Positions 38,001 to 46,570 of a DNA stretch of 64,000 bases are shown one piece after another. The position numbers and the translations under genes are program-made. Origin of the DNA: Agrobacterium vitis (lineage in GTDB: Bacteria; Pseudomonadota; Alphaproteobacteria; Rhizobiales; Rhizobiaceae); contig NZ_JACXXJ020000005.1 in NCBI RefSeq assembly GCF_014926405.1, forward strand, positions 3,329,001-3,393,000. Reading direction: 5' to 3'. Within the stretch, counting starts at the first letter, position 1. The number at the start of each line of letters is the position of its first letter. The notes under the pieces were generated by a model. That model made no database searches and was not told the DNA's origin. It saw only the letters and a program-made list of their open reading frames with translations.

Positions 38001-38495
38001 ATGAGTGGACAGTCGTCAGAATCGCAGTTTGTCACCTTCAGCCTTGGTGAAGAGGTGTTTGCCGTGCCCGTTACCGTGGTCCGGGAAATTCTCGATCACG
38101 AGGACCCGTTCAAGATCCCGCATGGACCGGACTATCTTCTGGGCCTGCGGGATGTCCGGGGCCAGGGCGTGCCGGTCATCGATCTTCGTCTGCGGCTCGG
38201 GATGTCGCGCACGGTGAAGACGCCGCATACCCGAATTCTGGTGATGGATGTGCCGCTTTCCGACCGCAGTCTTGCGGTCGGGGTGGTGGCCGACAAGGTC
38301 TTCGAGGTCATTCCCTTCCGGCATGCCGATATCGAGCAGGCGCCCGATATCGGTATCCGCTGGCGCTCAGACTATATCCAGGGCGTGGTGCGCCGTGAGG
38401 CGGGCTTTGTGGTGATCATTGATCTGGCGCGGTTGTTTTCGGGCGATGAAACCGCCCTTGCCTCTTCTTCTGCACCGGCTTTTGCCGTCGCGTGA
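38001..38495 (+). CDS. cheW: Coupling protein CheW (second copy)
   Basis: A 164-residue CheW domain: FVTFSLGEEVFAVPVTVVREI, then YLLGLRDVRGQGVPVIDLRLRLG and VGVVADKVFEV, quoted in parts. It begins one base after the MCP 3 stop. A second coupling protein in the same operon may serve a different receptor subset or array geometry. A long upstream open frame (from 37698) is the shadow of MCP 3. Confidence 0.92.
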   Translation: MSGQSSESQFVTFSLGEEVFAVPVTVVREILDHEDPFKIPHGPDYLLGLRDVRGQGVPVIDLRLRLGMSRTVKTPHTRILVMDVPLSDRSLAVGVVADKVFEVIPFRHADIEQAPDIGIRWRSDYIQGVVRREAGFVVIIDLARLFSGDETALASSSAPAFAVA

Positions 38496-38521
38496 AAAAC
38501 CATTACAGGGAGGCCGCCAGC

Positions 38522-39373
38522 GTGAATGCATTGGCAGAAGCAGTTGTTGGAGACCACAGAATCAGCCCGAAAAATTTCAGGCGTCTGTCGAACTACATTT
38601 TTGAATATAGCGGCATCAAGATGCCGGAAACCAAGACGACGATGCTGGAAGGCCGGTTGCGCAGGCGCTTGCGCGCCACCGGCTTTACGGACTTCGACAG
38701 CTATTGCCATTATATTTTCGAAGAGGGCGGCCTTGCGACCGAATCCGTCCATCTGATCGATGCGGTTACCACCAACAAGACGGACTTTTTCCGCGAGCCC
38801 AACCATTTCGACTATTTGACGCAAAAGGCCTTGCCGGATCTGGAGGCCAGGGGCGTGCGTCGGGTTCGCATCTGGAGTTCGGCCTGTTCGATCGGTGCGG
38901 AGCCCTATACGCTTGCCATGGTGATGGCGGAATATATGGAACGCCGCAGCGGGATGGACTATCATATCCTGGCAACCGATCTGTCGACCGACGTGCTGCA
39001 GAAGGCTCGCCGGGGTGTCTACCCTGCCGAAATGCTGGAGCCGGTGCCGCGCACCATGGCGGCCCGATACGTGATGCACGCGCGTGACAAGCAGCGGAAC
39101 GAGGTACGGATCGCGGCGGCACTTCGCACCCATGTCGGTTTCGCCCGGCTCAACCTGATGGACGACAGCTATCAGGTGGGGGAGCCGATGGATATTATAT
39201 TCTGCCGTAATGTATTGATTTATTTTGATAAAAAGACGCAGTTCAATGTACTGCGACGCCTATGCGATTGCCTTGGCCAAGGGGGCTATATGTTCATAGG
39301 CCATTCCGAATCAATTACTGGGTTGGATCTTCCGCTCAAGCAATTGGCCAATACGGTTTTCAGGAAGGTATGA
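38522..39373 (+). CDS. cheR: Chemotaxis protein methyltransferase CheR
   Basis: A SAM-dependent glutamate methyltransferase acting on receptors, 283 residues from the GTG at 38522. The N-terminal helical domain ([30 protein letters not shown]) is followed by the catalytic Rossmann domain with [32 protein letters not shown] and [15 protein letters not shown] prefer 38522 because AGGGAGG lies nine bases upstream; a GTG at 38492 overlapping cheW2 by 4 bp would add ten residues. No tetratricopeptide extension is present. Confidence 0.93.
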   Translation: MNALAEAVVGDHRISPKNFRRLSNYIFEYSGIKMPETKTTMLEGRLRRRLRATGFTDFDSYCHYIFEEGGLATESVHLIDAVTTNKTDFFREPNHFDYLTQKALPDLEARGVRRVRIWSSACSIGAEPYTLAMVMAEYMERRSGMDYHILATDLSTDVLQKARRGVYPAEMLEPVPRTMAARYVMHARDKQRNEVRIAAALRTHVGFARLNLMDDSYQVGEPMDIIFCRNVLIYFDKKTQFNVLRRLCDCLGQGGYMFIGHSESITGLDLPLKQLANTVFRKV

Positions 39374-39380
39374 TTGTCAG

Positions 39381-40475
39381 ATGCCGAAGAAAATTCGCGT
39401 CCTTATTGTCGATGATTCAGCCAGTGTCCGGCAAATCCTGACAAATGTCCTGCAATCGGATCCGGACATCGAGGTGATCGGAGCGGCTTCCGACCCCTTC
39501 GTCGCCGCCCGGCGCATTGCCGAGGAAATTCCGGATGTGATCACGCTGGATGTGGAAATGCCGCGAATGGATGGCATCACCTTCCTGCGCAAGCTGATGT
39601 CGCAGCGCCCCATTCCAGTGGTGATGTGCTCCTCCCTGACGGAGGCTGGCAGTGAAACTCTGATGCAGGCCATGGAGGCGGGTGCCGTCGACATCATTCT
39701 CAAACCGAAAATTGCCGCGGCGGATCACCTGGCTGAGCAGGCCGAACGGATCTGCCAAGTGGTGAAAAGTGCGGCCCAGGCGCGGCTCGGGACGCGAAAG
39801 TCGATTGTCACGGATCGTGCCTCCGCCGGCGGTGAGCCAGCAAAGAAACTGACTGCGGATGCCATGCTGCCACCACCGTCAGGCCGTGCCATGGCCAAAA
39901 CCACGGAAATGGTGGTCTGTGTGGGGGCATCGACCGGCGGCACCGAGGCGCTTCGGGAATTCCTGGAAAAAATGCCTGCCAACGCGCCAGGCATCGTCAT
40001 CGTGCAGCATATGCCGGAAAAATTCACCGCGGCTTTTGCCAAGCGCTTGAACGGCCTGTGCGAAATGGAAATCAAGGAAGCCGAAAATGCCGATCCGGTG
40101 CTGCGCGGCCATGTGCTGATTGCGCCTGGCGATCGCCATATGATGTTGGAGCGGCAAGGGGCGCGGTATCATGTCTCGGTCAAATCAGGCCCGCTGGTGT
40201 CGCGTCATCGTCCGTCCGTGGATGTGCTGTTTCGCTCCGCGGCCCGCTCGGCAGGTGCCAATGCCATGGGTGTTATCATGACCGGCATGGGGGATGACGG
40301 CGCGCGCGGCATGCTGGAAATGCACCAAGCCGGAGCCTTCACGCTTGCGCAGGATGAGGCAAGTTGCATTGTCTTTGGCATGCCCAAGGAAGCCATCGCC
40401 CATGGCGGCGTGGATCGTACCGTGCCGCTCCATCAGATTGCGCCGGAAATTCTGGCGGAGGACCGCAGGCGCTAG
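39381..40475 (+). CDS. cheB: Chemotaxis methylesterase/glutamine deamidase CheB
   Basis: A 364-residue two-domain protein. The receiver has DD at 11-12 and phosphoacceptor Asp57 in [11 protein letters not shown]. The C-terminal methylesterase has the catalytic triad Ser184 in GASTGG, His210 in VQHMPEKF and Asp306 in GMGDDGARG. It removes methyl groups added by CheR, giving adaptation. It starts seven bases after cheR and ends the operon; cheD and motor genes are not in the window. Confidence 0.95.
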   Translation: MPKKIRVLIVDDSASVRQILTNVLQSDPDIEVIGAASDPFVAARRIAEEIPDVITLDVEMPRMDGITFLRKLMSQRPIPVVMCSSLTEAGSETLMQAMEAGAVDIILKPKIAAADHLAEQAERICQVVKSAAQARLGTRKSIVTDRASAGGEPAKKLTADAMLPPPSGRAMAKTTEMVVCVGASTGGTEALREFLEKMPANAPGIVIVQHMPEKFTAAFAKRLNGLCEMEIKEAENADPVLRGHVLIAPGDRHMMLERQGARYHVSVKSGPLVSRHRPSVDVLFRSAARSAGANAMGVIMTGMGDDGARGMLEMHQAGAFTLAQDEASCIVFGMPKEAIAHGGVDRTVPLHQIAPEILAEDRRR

Positions 40476-40590
40476 AGTTGGTTTTCGGACAATTGGCGAC
40501 CGGTTTTCCCGATAAGACAAACGAAAACAGAAAGATATAGCATCGGACTTTTTCAGTTTTCATAGTATACGACGCAACTTGATCAATTGG

Positions 40591-40643
40591 CTTCGCCCCC
40601 CTCATCCCCCTGCCGGGGACTTCTCCCCGTTGGGGAGAAGAGG
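40591..40643 (+). repeat. Rhizobial interspersed repeat, left copy
   Basis: It contains CCCCCCTCATCCCCCTGCC, then the palindrome CTTCTCCCCGTTGGGGAGAAG. This type of G/C-rich palindromic element is scattered through rhizobial and agrobacterial intergenic regions. It is inverted relative to the copy at 40741. Confidence 0.65.
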
Positions 40644-40740
40644 TCAACACGACAACACTGAGCCTCATCTTAAGGCTGCGGACAAAGGAGTTTATCGGCC
40701 TTTGCTGCGCATAGAAGGCACAAGAGGATGCCGCAGGTTT

Positions 40741-40792
40741 CTTCTCCCCATCGGGGAGAAGGTGGCGGCAGAGGCAAGAGGGGGCGGCAAAG
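40741..40792 (-). repeat. Rhizobial interspersed repeat, right copy
   Basis: It begins with the palindrome CTTCTCCCCATCGGGGAGAAG and continues GGTGGCGGCAGAGGCAAGAG. Read on the minus strand, it aligns with the left copy over about 50 bases with several mismatches. The pair encloses about 97 bp, so the whole could be one composite (RIME-like) element. Confidence 0.65.
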
Positions 40793-40849
40793 CCGAGAAC
40801 CGTTTGTGTCGTGTACTCTGGAGTCCGATTTTCTTCACGATACAATCGC

Positions 40850-41422
40850 TCACGGTGCCGGGGCGTTCCGCTCGGTATCATGATCCAGGAAGACCTGTCG
40901 CGCACTATGCAGCGCTTCTTCCGGGGGGCGGTTGTTGCGGTATTTTTCGACAATGATCTGGTGAATTTGGCTGCGGATCTCTTCATTGTCTCTGGCTGCG
41001 GGAGGCAACGAGGGTATGAGAGCGTGTCCGCTTTTCATTGAGCCGCCCAAATTCTCACCCTCTTTGTTTTCAGGCATTTCCGAACGCAAAATCGCTTCAC
41101 ACTTGTCCTGGAAATGCTTCAGATCCGGGTGCTGGAGTGCTTGCTTTGCCTCCTCCAGCCGGGCTTGCAAATCCATCAGTGAATTCAGCAGGAGCATGTC
41201 GACTGTTTCAGCGGCGATGCTGTCTCCAGTCGGCTGCTCCTTCATCCACTGATAATGGCCTGACAAGGGTGGCTCTGTTTGCAACCGCGCCCGGTGGCGC
41301 AGCAGAAGCCCCAACACGCCCAATCCGAATGCAGGCGGAGTGATAATCAGCAACGCCTTGATCCAATTGGATGAGGATTGCCATGTATCGAAAAGATCAG
41401 CCCAGAGATTGTAATCGGTCAT
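40850..41422 (-). CDS. Hypothetical membrane-anchored protein
   Basis: A 190-residue protein of no family I recognise. One hydrophobic segment (ALLIITPPAFGLGVLGLLL, about residues 24-42) follows a short N-terminus, and the remainder is cytoplasmic-type with helical, coiled-coil-prone stretches (LMDLQARLEEAKQAL). The C-terminal part (NEEIRSQIHQIIVEKYRNN, PPEEALHSARQVFLDHD) is charged. The start at 41422 is supported by GGGAGGATGGACA; the open frame extends 12 codons upstream. It is flanked by the repeat pair and by the hairpin-rich gap. Confidence 0.65.
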   Translation of the reverse strand: MTDYNLWADLFDTWQSSSNWIKALLIITPPAFGLGVLGLLLRHRARLQTEPPLSGHYQWMKEQPTGDSIAAETVDMLLLNSLMDLQARLEEAKQALQHPDLKHFQDKCEAILRSEMPENKEGENLGGSMKSGHALIPSLPPAARDNEEIRSQIHQIIVEKYRNNRPPEEALHSARQVFLDHDTERNAPAP

Positions 41423-41807
41423 TGTCCATCCTCCCGCACCTGGAAACCGATCGACCACCGGAGGCGTGAGCCTCTGGTGGCCGGGGAGCTAGAAAAATCG
41501 CTACAAAACGACCGCCTCGACCTTTAAGCCGAAGCTCTGGACATGCGTCGAGGCCTCCCCGACCATATAGAATGGTGGGAGCGGACCATATAAACATGGC
41601 CCACCGCCTCAGCCACAAACCTATGGCTGAGGGGTGTCATTTAACGGCCGACACCGGCCGTTTGTAGAGGAGTTTTCTAGGCTCCGGGACCGGCCCCGTT
41701 CCGACCAATCCTGATGCAACCATAGGGTATTGTCGGCGGGAGGGGAACAGGGAATTTTGGGGGGTGGGCGCGAAACAATTCAGTCGAGTTTGAAGTGCTC
41801 GACGAGG
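41423..41807. other. 385 bp gene-free, hairpin-rich gap
   Basis: It lies between the GIN-domain gene (upstream on the minus strand) and the hypothetical membrane gene. No convincing protein frame is present. The left two thirds hold several strong stem-loops, annotated separately; the right third (41670-41807) shows only G-rich sequence. Confidence 0.6.
41455..41662. ncRNA. Candidate structured RNA (four stem-loops)
   Basis: Stem 1 (41455-41480) has 11 pairs with one G-U and a GTGA loop, a GNRA tetraloop if read on the plus strand. Stem 2 pairs GCCTCGAC (41514-41521) with GTCGAGGC (41547-41554). Stem 3 pairs CCTCAGCCA (41607-41615) with TGGCTGAGG (41624-41632), and four more pairs extend it past a bulged G. 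Stem 4 pairs AACGGCCG (41643-41650) with CGGCCGTT (41655-41662). I recognise no known RNA family. Strand and transcription are unknown; a set of inert repeats is the alternative. Confidence 0.35.
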
Positions 41808-42515
41808 TTAAGGAGCCTGCACTATGCGACCGCTGCCGTTGATTTCTGAACGCCGCAATGTCGGGTGACCGGAGAGATCAACATTGCCGCTCCCGGAAAT
41901 CGACACATCCGCATCTTTCAGCGCGGTCATGTCTGCGTTCCCGCTGCCAAGGATCACGATCCGTGCGGACTGAGCCGTCAGCCTCCTGAGCTGGGCGGTA
42001 CCCGACCCTGAAATGTCTACATCAACCGTGTCGGCAGCTCCCGTCGCGGATACGCTGCCGCTCCCTTTGATATCCAGTCGCAATTGAGGTTGGTTGATCT
42101 GAGATAGCGATAGATCGCCGCTTCCAAGCAGTTTCCAGTCTGTTATCGCAGGTCCCGACACGCTGATATCGAGTTTTGATTGCGACCAGCCCAGATGACA
42201 ATCCAGGCTCAGCCGATGGCCATCCATTCGAACATGCCCAACAAGGGTAGGGTCGCCACTGACGATGACTTCCGCCTTATCGCCAGGCTGATAGCGGACC
42301 GAAGCCGGCAAATCGATGGTGAGACTGTCGCTGGCGGTAAAGGGCAGCGTGACCTGCTGGCTGGTGGATTGGCCCGATCCGCAGGTGGAGGATGTTGTTG
42401 CCCACAATTGCCGGGCTCCACCCCAATTTTCTCCTGAAATCCCGATACCCAATGTTAGAAAAACGACTGCACCAATCAGTCCCGTCGTTGCAACGAATGC
42501 CAATTTCCTCGTCAT
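41808..42515 (-). CDS. GIN-domain (DUF2807) secreted protein
   Basis: A 235-residue exported protein. An N-terminal hydrophobic segment (FVATTGLIGAVVFLTLGIGI) acts as signal or anchor. The rest is beta-rich with recurring GSG turns (LLGSGDLSL, IKGSGSVSA, ISGSGTAQL, ILGSGNADM, ISGSGNVDL), the mark of the putative auto-transporter adhesin / head-GIN domain, which forms a beta-helix. Its function is unknown. The start at 42515 follows AAGGAACGG. It is the third gene of a PadR-DUF1700-GIN operon. Confidence 0.85.
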   Translation of the reverse strand: MTRKLAFVATTGLIGAVVFLTLGIGISGENWGGARQLWATTSSTCGSGQSTSQQVTLPFTASDSLTIDLPASVRYQPGDKAEVIVSGDPTLVGHVRMDGHRLSLDCHLGWSQSKLDISVSGPAITDWKLLGSGDLSLSQINQPQLRLDIKGSGSVSATGAADTVDVDISGSGTAQLRRLTAQSARIVILGSGNADMTALKDADVSISGSGNVDLSGHPTLRRSEINGSGRIVQAP

Positions 42516-42548
42516 TGTCCGTTCCTTCAATGAGGTGTCAGGGAAAGC

Positions 42549-43121
42549 TCAAGCGTGATCCGGGCTTAATTGAGCCAGGCGAAAATGCAGCCGCGCATAG
42601 TGGCCGAGTATGCGGATACCGGTGCCAAGCCCCATCAACAACAACGCGCCACCGCCCAGGAACCCGCTCACAAGGCCCGCGCCGATCAGCAGTTGCGACA
42701 GTGTTTCTGTTGTTGGTCCATCAAGCTGAAACAGCATCGCGGTAATGATGATCTTCACGCCTGCCGCTCCAATGGCCGTGACCGCGATCCCAAGGCCGAA
42801 TACGGTAAAGAACGCCACGGTGAGCAGGGGCAGTAAAAACAGGATGTCAACGATGGCGAGCCCCGCCAGCGCCATCATCGCCGCCAGCATATTCGACAGG
42901 CTCCAATGGGATTCGAAACGGCGCAGCCCCATTTCGGCTCTGAGTTCTCTGGCAATTCTGGCCGGATTGCCCAAGGCCGCCGCAACCTCCTGTTCACTGC
43001 GACCGGAGGCGGCTGATTCGGCAAAATGAGCCTGATAATCGGCGACGATGTCGTCCACTTCTTGAGCAGGCAAACCGGCCAGCCCCAGTCTCAGCATGCG
43101 TAAGAAGGCATCCTTGGTCAT
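42549..43121 (-). CDS. DUF1700-family membrane protein
   Basis: A 190-residue protein. The N-terminal 70 residues form a soluble helical region (LPAQEVDDIVADYQAHFAES, EQEVAAALGNPARIARELRAE) typical of DUF1700, followed by about three hydrophobic segments. Such proteins are nearly always encoded next to PadR regulators and are thought to take part in envelope-linked signalling, though no mechanism is known to me. It starts in a 4 bp overlap with the PadR stop. Confidence 0.85.
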   Translation of the reverse strand: MTKDAFLRMLRLGLAGLPAQEVDDIVADYQAHFAESAASGRSEQEVAAALGNPARIARELRAEMGLRRFESHWSLSNMLAAMMALAGLAIVDILFLLPLLTVAFFTVFGLGIAVTAIGAAGVKIIITAMLFQLDGPTTETLSQLLIGAGLVSGFLGGGALLLMGLGTGIRILGHYARLHFRLAQLSPDHA

Positions 43122-43444
43122 GGCAAATCCTCAAGAAGTTTATCGACGGCGCTTGCAAAGGAGCGCCAGTCGCGGCGATGAGCTTCGAAAATTGTTCGGC
43201 CCTGTTCCGTTAGCCGATAATATTTGCGCGGTGGCCCATTGCTGGACTCAACGATGCGGGTGGCCACCAGTCCGTCATTCTGCATTCGACGCATCAGCGG
43301 ATAGATCGTGCCTTCTCCCATGCCGACGGCGCTGACCAATGTACTGGCGATTTCGTAGCCATAGCTTTCGCCGTGAGAAAGCACAGCCAGGACGCAGAGG
43401 TCGAGGGCACCTTTCCGCAATTGAACCTGGATCGAGTCAGTCAT
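43118..43444 (-). CDS. PadR-family transcriptional regulator
   Basis: A 108-residue winged-helix regulator. LRKGALDLCVLAVLSHGESYGYEI is the PadR N-terminal helix-turn-helix (quoted in part), then MGEGTIYPLMRRMQNDGLV and GPPRKYYRLTEQGR. It is a short PadR without a large C-terminal domain, as in PadR-s2 types. It is the first gene of the operon with DUF1700 and GIN genes and probably autoregulates it; the ligand is unknown. The start at 43444 follows GAGGTG; the frame extends 11 codons upstream. Confidence 0.9.
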   Translation of the reverse strand: MTDSIQVQLRKGALDLCVLAVLSHGESYGYEIASTLVSAVGMGEGTIYPLMRRMQNDGLVATRIVESSNGPPRKYYRLTEQGRTIFEAHRRDWRSFASAVDKLLEDLP

Positions 43445-43724
43445 GGGCACCTCAGCTTTGTATTTTGAATATAACAAGCTATCTGCTTATGCAAGGTAGT
43501 GGTTTACGTTTTTTGAAAGGAGACGGGTGATTGAGGGGTGTCGGGCTTATGGTTGTGAACGAACCTGGAAAGCCCAGGGGAATTGTCGCATTTTGTCGAA
43601 TAAATAACGCCTGATTAACCATGTCGCGTCACAATGGATCTGCCCGATGCGAATGGGTTGCCCGATATGTTTGGGCTCTTGGAGAGCGATGCATGGCTCC
43701 GTTATGGCTGACCGAGGTTGCTTC

Positions 43725-44483
43725 ATGCCCATCATTACCTTCGCCAATACCAAGGGCGGTGCCGGAAAGACCACGGCGGTTCTGTTGCTTGCGACGGAAC
43801 TGGTGCGCCGGGGCTACACAGTTTCGGTGATCGACACCGATCCGCAGCGCTGGATCTCCCGCTGGTTCGAGGGCGCGGACGGTCATGCGGGCAACATGCG
43901 TGTCGCCACCTATATCTCCGTCAATGCCCTGGCACGCACCATTGAGGCTTATCGTGGCAGCTCCGATTATGTGATCGTCGATCTGCCGGGCGCGCAATCA
44001 CCCTTGCTGGCGACGGCGCTTGGTCTTTCCGATCATGTACTGATCCCCATTCAGGGCAGTGCCATGGATGCCCAGGGTGGCGCGCAGGTGATCGAACTGC
44101 TGCAATATCTCTACAGCAAGGGCAATATCCGCATTCCCCATTCCGTGGTTCTGTCACGGGTTAATTCGCTGGTCACCACCCGCGCGCTTCGTGCTGTCAA
44201 ACTGCTTCTGGCAGAACGCTCGGTGCGGGTTCTGGCGACGCCGATCATCGAGCGCGCCGCCTATCGTGATATGTTTGAATATCGCACCAGCCTGCACCGC
44301 CTGGACCCGGAGCGGGTCAGCAATCTGGATAAGGCTATCGCCAATGCCGAGCGCTATTGCGATGAGGTGGAAATGCTGGTGCCGACCATCCGCATGCCGG
44401 TTGCCGATAACCTGACGAATAGCCGGGCCGATAACGGCAATCGCGGCTTTATGGAAATGCCACTGCTGCGGGCCGCCTACTAA
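43725..44483 (+). CDS. Orphan ParA/VirC1-like ATPase
   Basis: A 252-residue deviant-Walker ATPase. FANTKGGAGKTTAVLLLA is the Walker A region, VIDTDPQRW the switch, and YVIVDLPGAQSPLL the Walker B. There is no helix-turn-helix N-terminus and no ParB gene beside it, so it is not a standard partition pair. Small ParA proteins of this form resemble VirC1/RepA-like or polar-positioning MinD/ParA relatives in rhizobia. The start at 43725 has GAGG nine bases upstream; 26 open codons precede it. Confidence 0.85.
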   Translation: MPIITFANTKGGAGKTTAVLLLATELVRRGYTVSVIDTDPQRWISRWFEGADGHAGNMRVATYISVNALARTIEAYRGSSDYVIVDLPGAQSPLLATALGLSDHVLIPIQGSAMDAQGGAQVIELLQYLYSKGNIRIPHSVVLSRVNSLVTTRALRAVKLLLAERSVRVLATPIIERAAYRDMFEYRTSLHRLDPERVSNLDKAIANAERYCDEVEMLVPTIRMPVADNLTNSRADNGNRGFMEMPLLRAAY

Positions 44484-44549
44484 TAACCGTCACAGTCTAT
44501 CCAACAATCGCCGCTGACGGGCTGCAAAAGGCAATTTCTGCGCTTCCAG

Positions 44550-44595
44550 TGCTCACGTACGTTAAGTACGCTCCGCTCCGGTTCTCGAAATCACC
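44550..44595. repeat. Possible interspersed repeat with CGTAC dyad
   Basis: The segment has a CGTAC-GTTAA-GTACG dyad (44556-44570) followed by CTCCGCTCCGGTTCTCGAA. I have the impression of a sequence seen repeatedly between rhizobial genes, but cannot count copies here. No gene is present in 44484-44632. Confidence 0.3.
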
Positions 44596-44632
44596 ATTTT
44601 CGCCACGTCAACAGCAATTCTTGAACAGACTG

Positions 44633-45160
44633 TCAGGTCTGGTCAGGAGTCAGATGCCGGAAGGCGGCGACCACCTGTTCGTAGACGCCGCGTTTGAACG
44701 GCACGATCAGGTCCGGCAGTTCTGTCATTGGCTTCCATTGCCATTCATCAAATTCGGCATGTTGGCTGGTTGGCGGCGGATTGATCTGGATTTCGCTTTC
44801 GTCGCCGTCGAAGCGAAAGGCAAACCAGCGTTGTGTCTGGCCGCGAAATTTGCCGCGCAGACCGATGCCGATAAGGGCTGGCGGCAGGTCGTAATTGATC
44901 CAGTTCGGCGCTTCAGCCAGCAGAGTGACGGTTTTCATGCCGGTTTCTTCGTAAAGCTCGCGATAGGCTGCCTCTTTCGGATCTTCACCCGGATCAATCC
45001 CGCCCTGCGGCATCTGCCAGAGCTGCGGCGAGCCATCATATTCGGAATTGAGCAGCGGAATGCGGCGGCCAGCCCAGACCAGTCCTTGCGCATTCAGCAC
45101 CATGATGCCGACGCAGGGGCGATAGGGCAGATCCTCGGCTTTGACTGTGGTCTGGGTCAT
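44633..45160 (-). CDS. rppH: RNA pyrophosphohydrolase (Nudix)
   Basis: A 175-residue Nudix hydrolase that removes pyrophosphate from mRNA 5' ends and so triggers decay, also annotated as NudH/Ial[22 protein letters not shown] opens the domain (quoted in part). The Nudix box runs [20 protein letters not shown] then TG, near residues 54-76. LWQMPQGG and INYDLPP are typical of RppH rather than of other Nudix enzymes. The ATG follows GAGGACACC. It is 36 bp downstream of the deacetylase-family gene on the same strand. Confidence 0.94.
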   Translation of the reverse strand: MTQTTVKAEDLPYRPCVGIMVLNAQGLVWAGRRIPLLNSEYDGSPQLWQMPQGGIDPGEDPKEAAYRELYEETGMKTVTLLAEAPNWINYDLPPALIGIGLRGKFRGQTQRWFAFRFDGDESEIQINPPPTSQHAEFDEWQWKPMTELPDLIVPFKRGVYEQVVAAFRHLTPDQT

Positions 45161-45196
45161 GGTGTCCTCATTGGGGGTATTGTGTGACTGTAAAAA

Positions 45197-46393
45197 TCAC
45201 TGTTGCGCTTCCATGGCAAGGGCGGAAACGCCGACGATTTCGATGCCACGTGCCTTGGCGCCTTCCGCCCATTTGGCAATGGCATTGACGCTTTCATCAA
45301 ACGCCGAGGCAACACCGATGGCAGAGCCATTGCGCCGGGCAATCCGCTCCAGCTCGTCCAGCCGTTTCAGGATGGCCTGTTCCTGTATCTGGTCGTCCAA
45401 TTGCAGATCGGCGACGGAAAACGGCATGTTCATCGCCTTGGCGAACGTCGCTGTCAGGGATCTCGCCGAGGAGCCGTCATCGAGAAACAGCAGGCCGCGC
45501 GCCGCAATATCACGCATGACAGGGTCCATCGCGCCGCTATCGGACAGGAAGCGCCCGCCCATGTAATTCATCAATCCGGTATAATTGGTCATGCTGGCCA
45601 TGGCCTTATGCAGGTCACGCAGATTGTCGGTGGCAGCGCGCCCAACCTGCAATGTGCCTCGGCCCGGATCATTTGCCGGATAACCAACCGGCTCCAACGG
45701 CACCTGCAACAGGATCTCATGGCCGCCGCGCCGCGCCTCCTGCATCCAGCGCGACAGGCTGTTTCCGCTGGCGGCAAAACCCAGTGTCACTTGTTCCGGC
45801 AGGTGCTTGATCGCCCGTTGCGTGCCGGTTTGGCTGAGGCCGAGGCCGCTGACGACGATGGCCACCCGTGTTCCATGTGCGCCGGACCAGGGCCGTGCAT
45901 ATTGCTCGACGGGTCGCAGTCCGTCGCGTCCCGTCATCGGGATTTGCCCTTCTGGGCTGTCTTCCAGAAGGTCCGGATTGGGCATTGCTGCAACGCGGGC
46001 GTCCTGGCCCACATGCGGAGTGGTGACCAGGGCCGGGCCGGAGCCGTCCCGGCTGGCGGGTGAATATTTGGTGACAACCGAACCGTCCGGCAGGGTCGAG
46101 CGCTCGACAGTGGCGCCAGAGGTCGGGGCGCGGGCTTCCATGCTGCGGGATGGGCCGGGCGCTTTCGCGGCTGGCTCCTCGGCAGGGACGGCAGCCGCCA
46201 CCGGTGGGGTGGTGGCGAGCGGTAGCGGATTGCGCAGCGGAAGCGGCGTGAGTGTTGTGTAAACGGACAGGCCGAGAAGAGCGACCGAGCTTGACGCTGT
46301 CAGTGCCTTGAAGGGAGAAATTTTCGGACCGCCCGTGCGGTGCTTCTTGCGATTCTGGCCCAAAGCTGCGTGCAGATCAGCGCTCAATGTCAT
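45197..46393 (-). CDS. Divergent polysaccharide deacetylase family protein (DUF610/YibQ)
   Basis: About 398 residues. The N-terminus (SADLHAALGQNRKK) is cytoplasmic and is followed by one membrane segment (ALTASSSVALLGLSVYTTL). An Ala/Pro-rich linker of about 130 residues leads to the periplasmic domain, with VAIVVSGLGLSQTGTQRAI, LGFAASGNSLSRW, HEILLQVPLEPVGYP and LLFLDDGSSARS. YibQ-type proteins usually read DD where this has SG near the start of the domain. I chose 46393 because rhizobial relatives begin close to the DLHA motif; the frame opens earlier (ATG 46429, GTG 46441). Confidence 0.85.
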   Translation of the reverse strand: MTLSADLHAALGQNRKKHRTGGPKISPFKALTASSSVALLGLSVYTTLTPLPLRNPLPLATTPPVAAAVPAEEPAAKAPGPSRSMEARAPTSGATVERSTLPDGSVVTKYSPASRDGSGPALVTTPHVGQDARVAAMPNPDLLEDSPEGQIPMTGRDGLRPVEQYARPWSGAHGTRVAIVVSGLGLSQTGTQRAIKHLPEQVTLGFAASGNSLSRWMQEARRGGHEILLQVPLEPVGYPANDPGRGTLQVGRAATDNLRDLHKAMASMTNYTGLMNYMGGRFLSDSGAMDPVMRDIAARGLLFLDDGSSARSLTATFAKAMNMPFSVADLQLDDQIQEQAILKRLDELERIARRNGSAIGVASAFDESVNAIAKWAEGAKARGIEIVGVSALAMEAQQ

Positions 46394-46570
46394 GTCCTTC
46401 GGCGCATTGGATTGGACTGTCCGTTCCATGCCGCGAATCACTTCGCCATTTCGATGACCATGCCTTTCCCTTCCATACGGTTCAAGCTTTGCCTGCGTGC
46501 AAGGGGAAGGGCGCTGTAAACGAAAAATGCCGGCCCCGAGGCCGGCATTTCGAGGACCGTCAACCGATCC

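Larger units (their letters stand above)
40476..40849. other. Gene-free gap carrying an inverted repeat pair
   Basis: 374 bp between convergent cheB and a hypothetical gene. Its centre is occupied by two related repeats in opposite orientation. Frames running through it (for example 40579-40956) are of low-complexity repeat origin and I do not call them. Confidence 0.6.

Noticed and set aside
40579..40956. 125-codon plus-strand frame over the repeat pair
   Set aside because: It is translated from the palindromic repeats and runs into the opposite-strand hypothetical gene.
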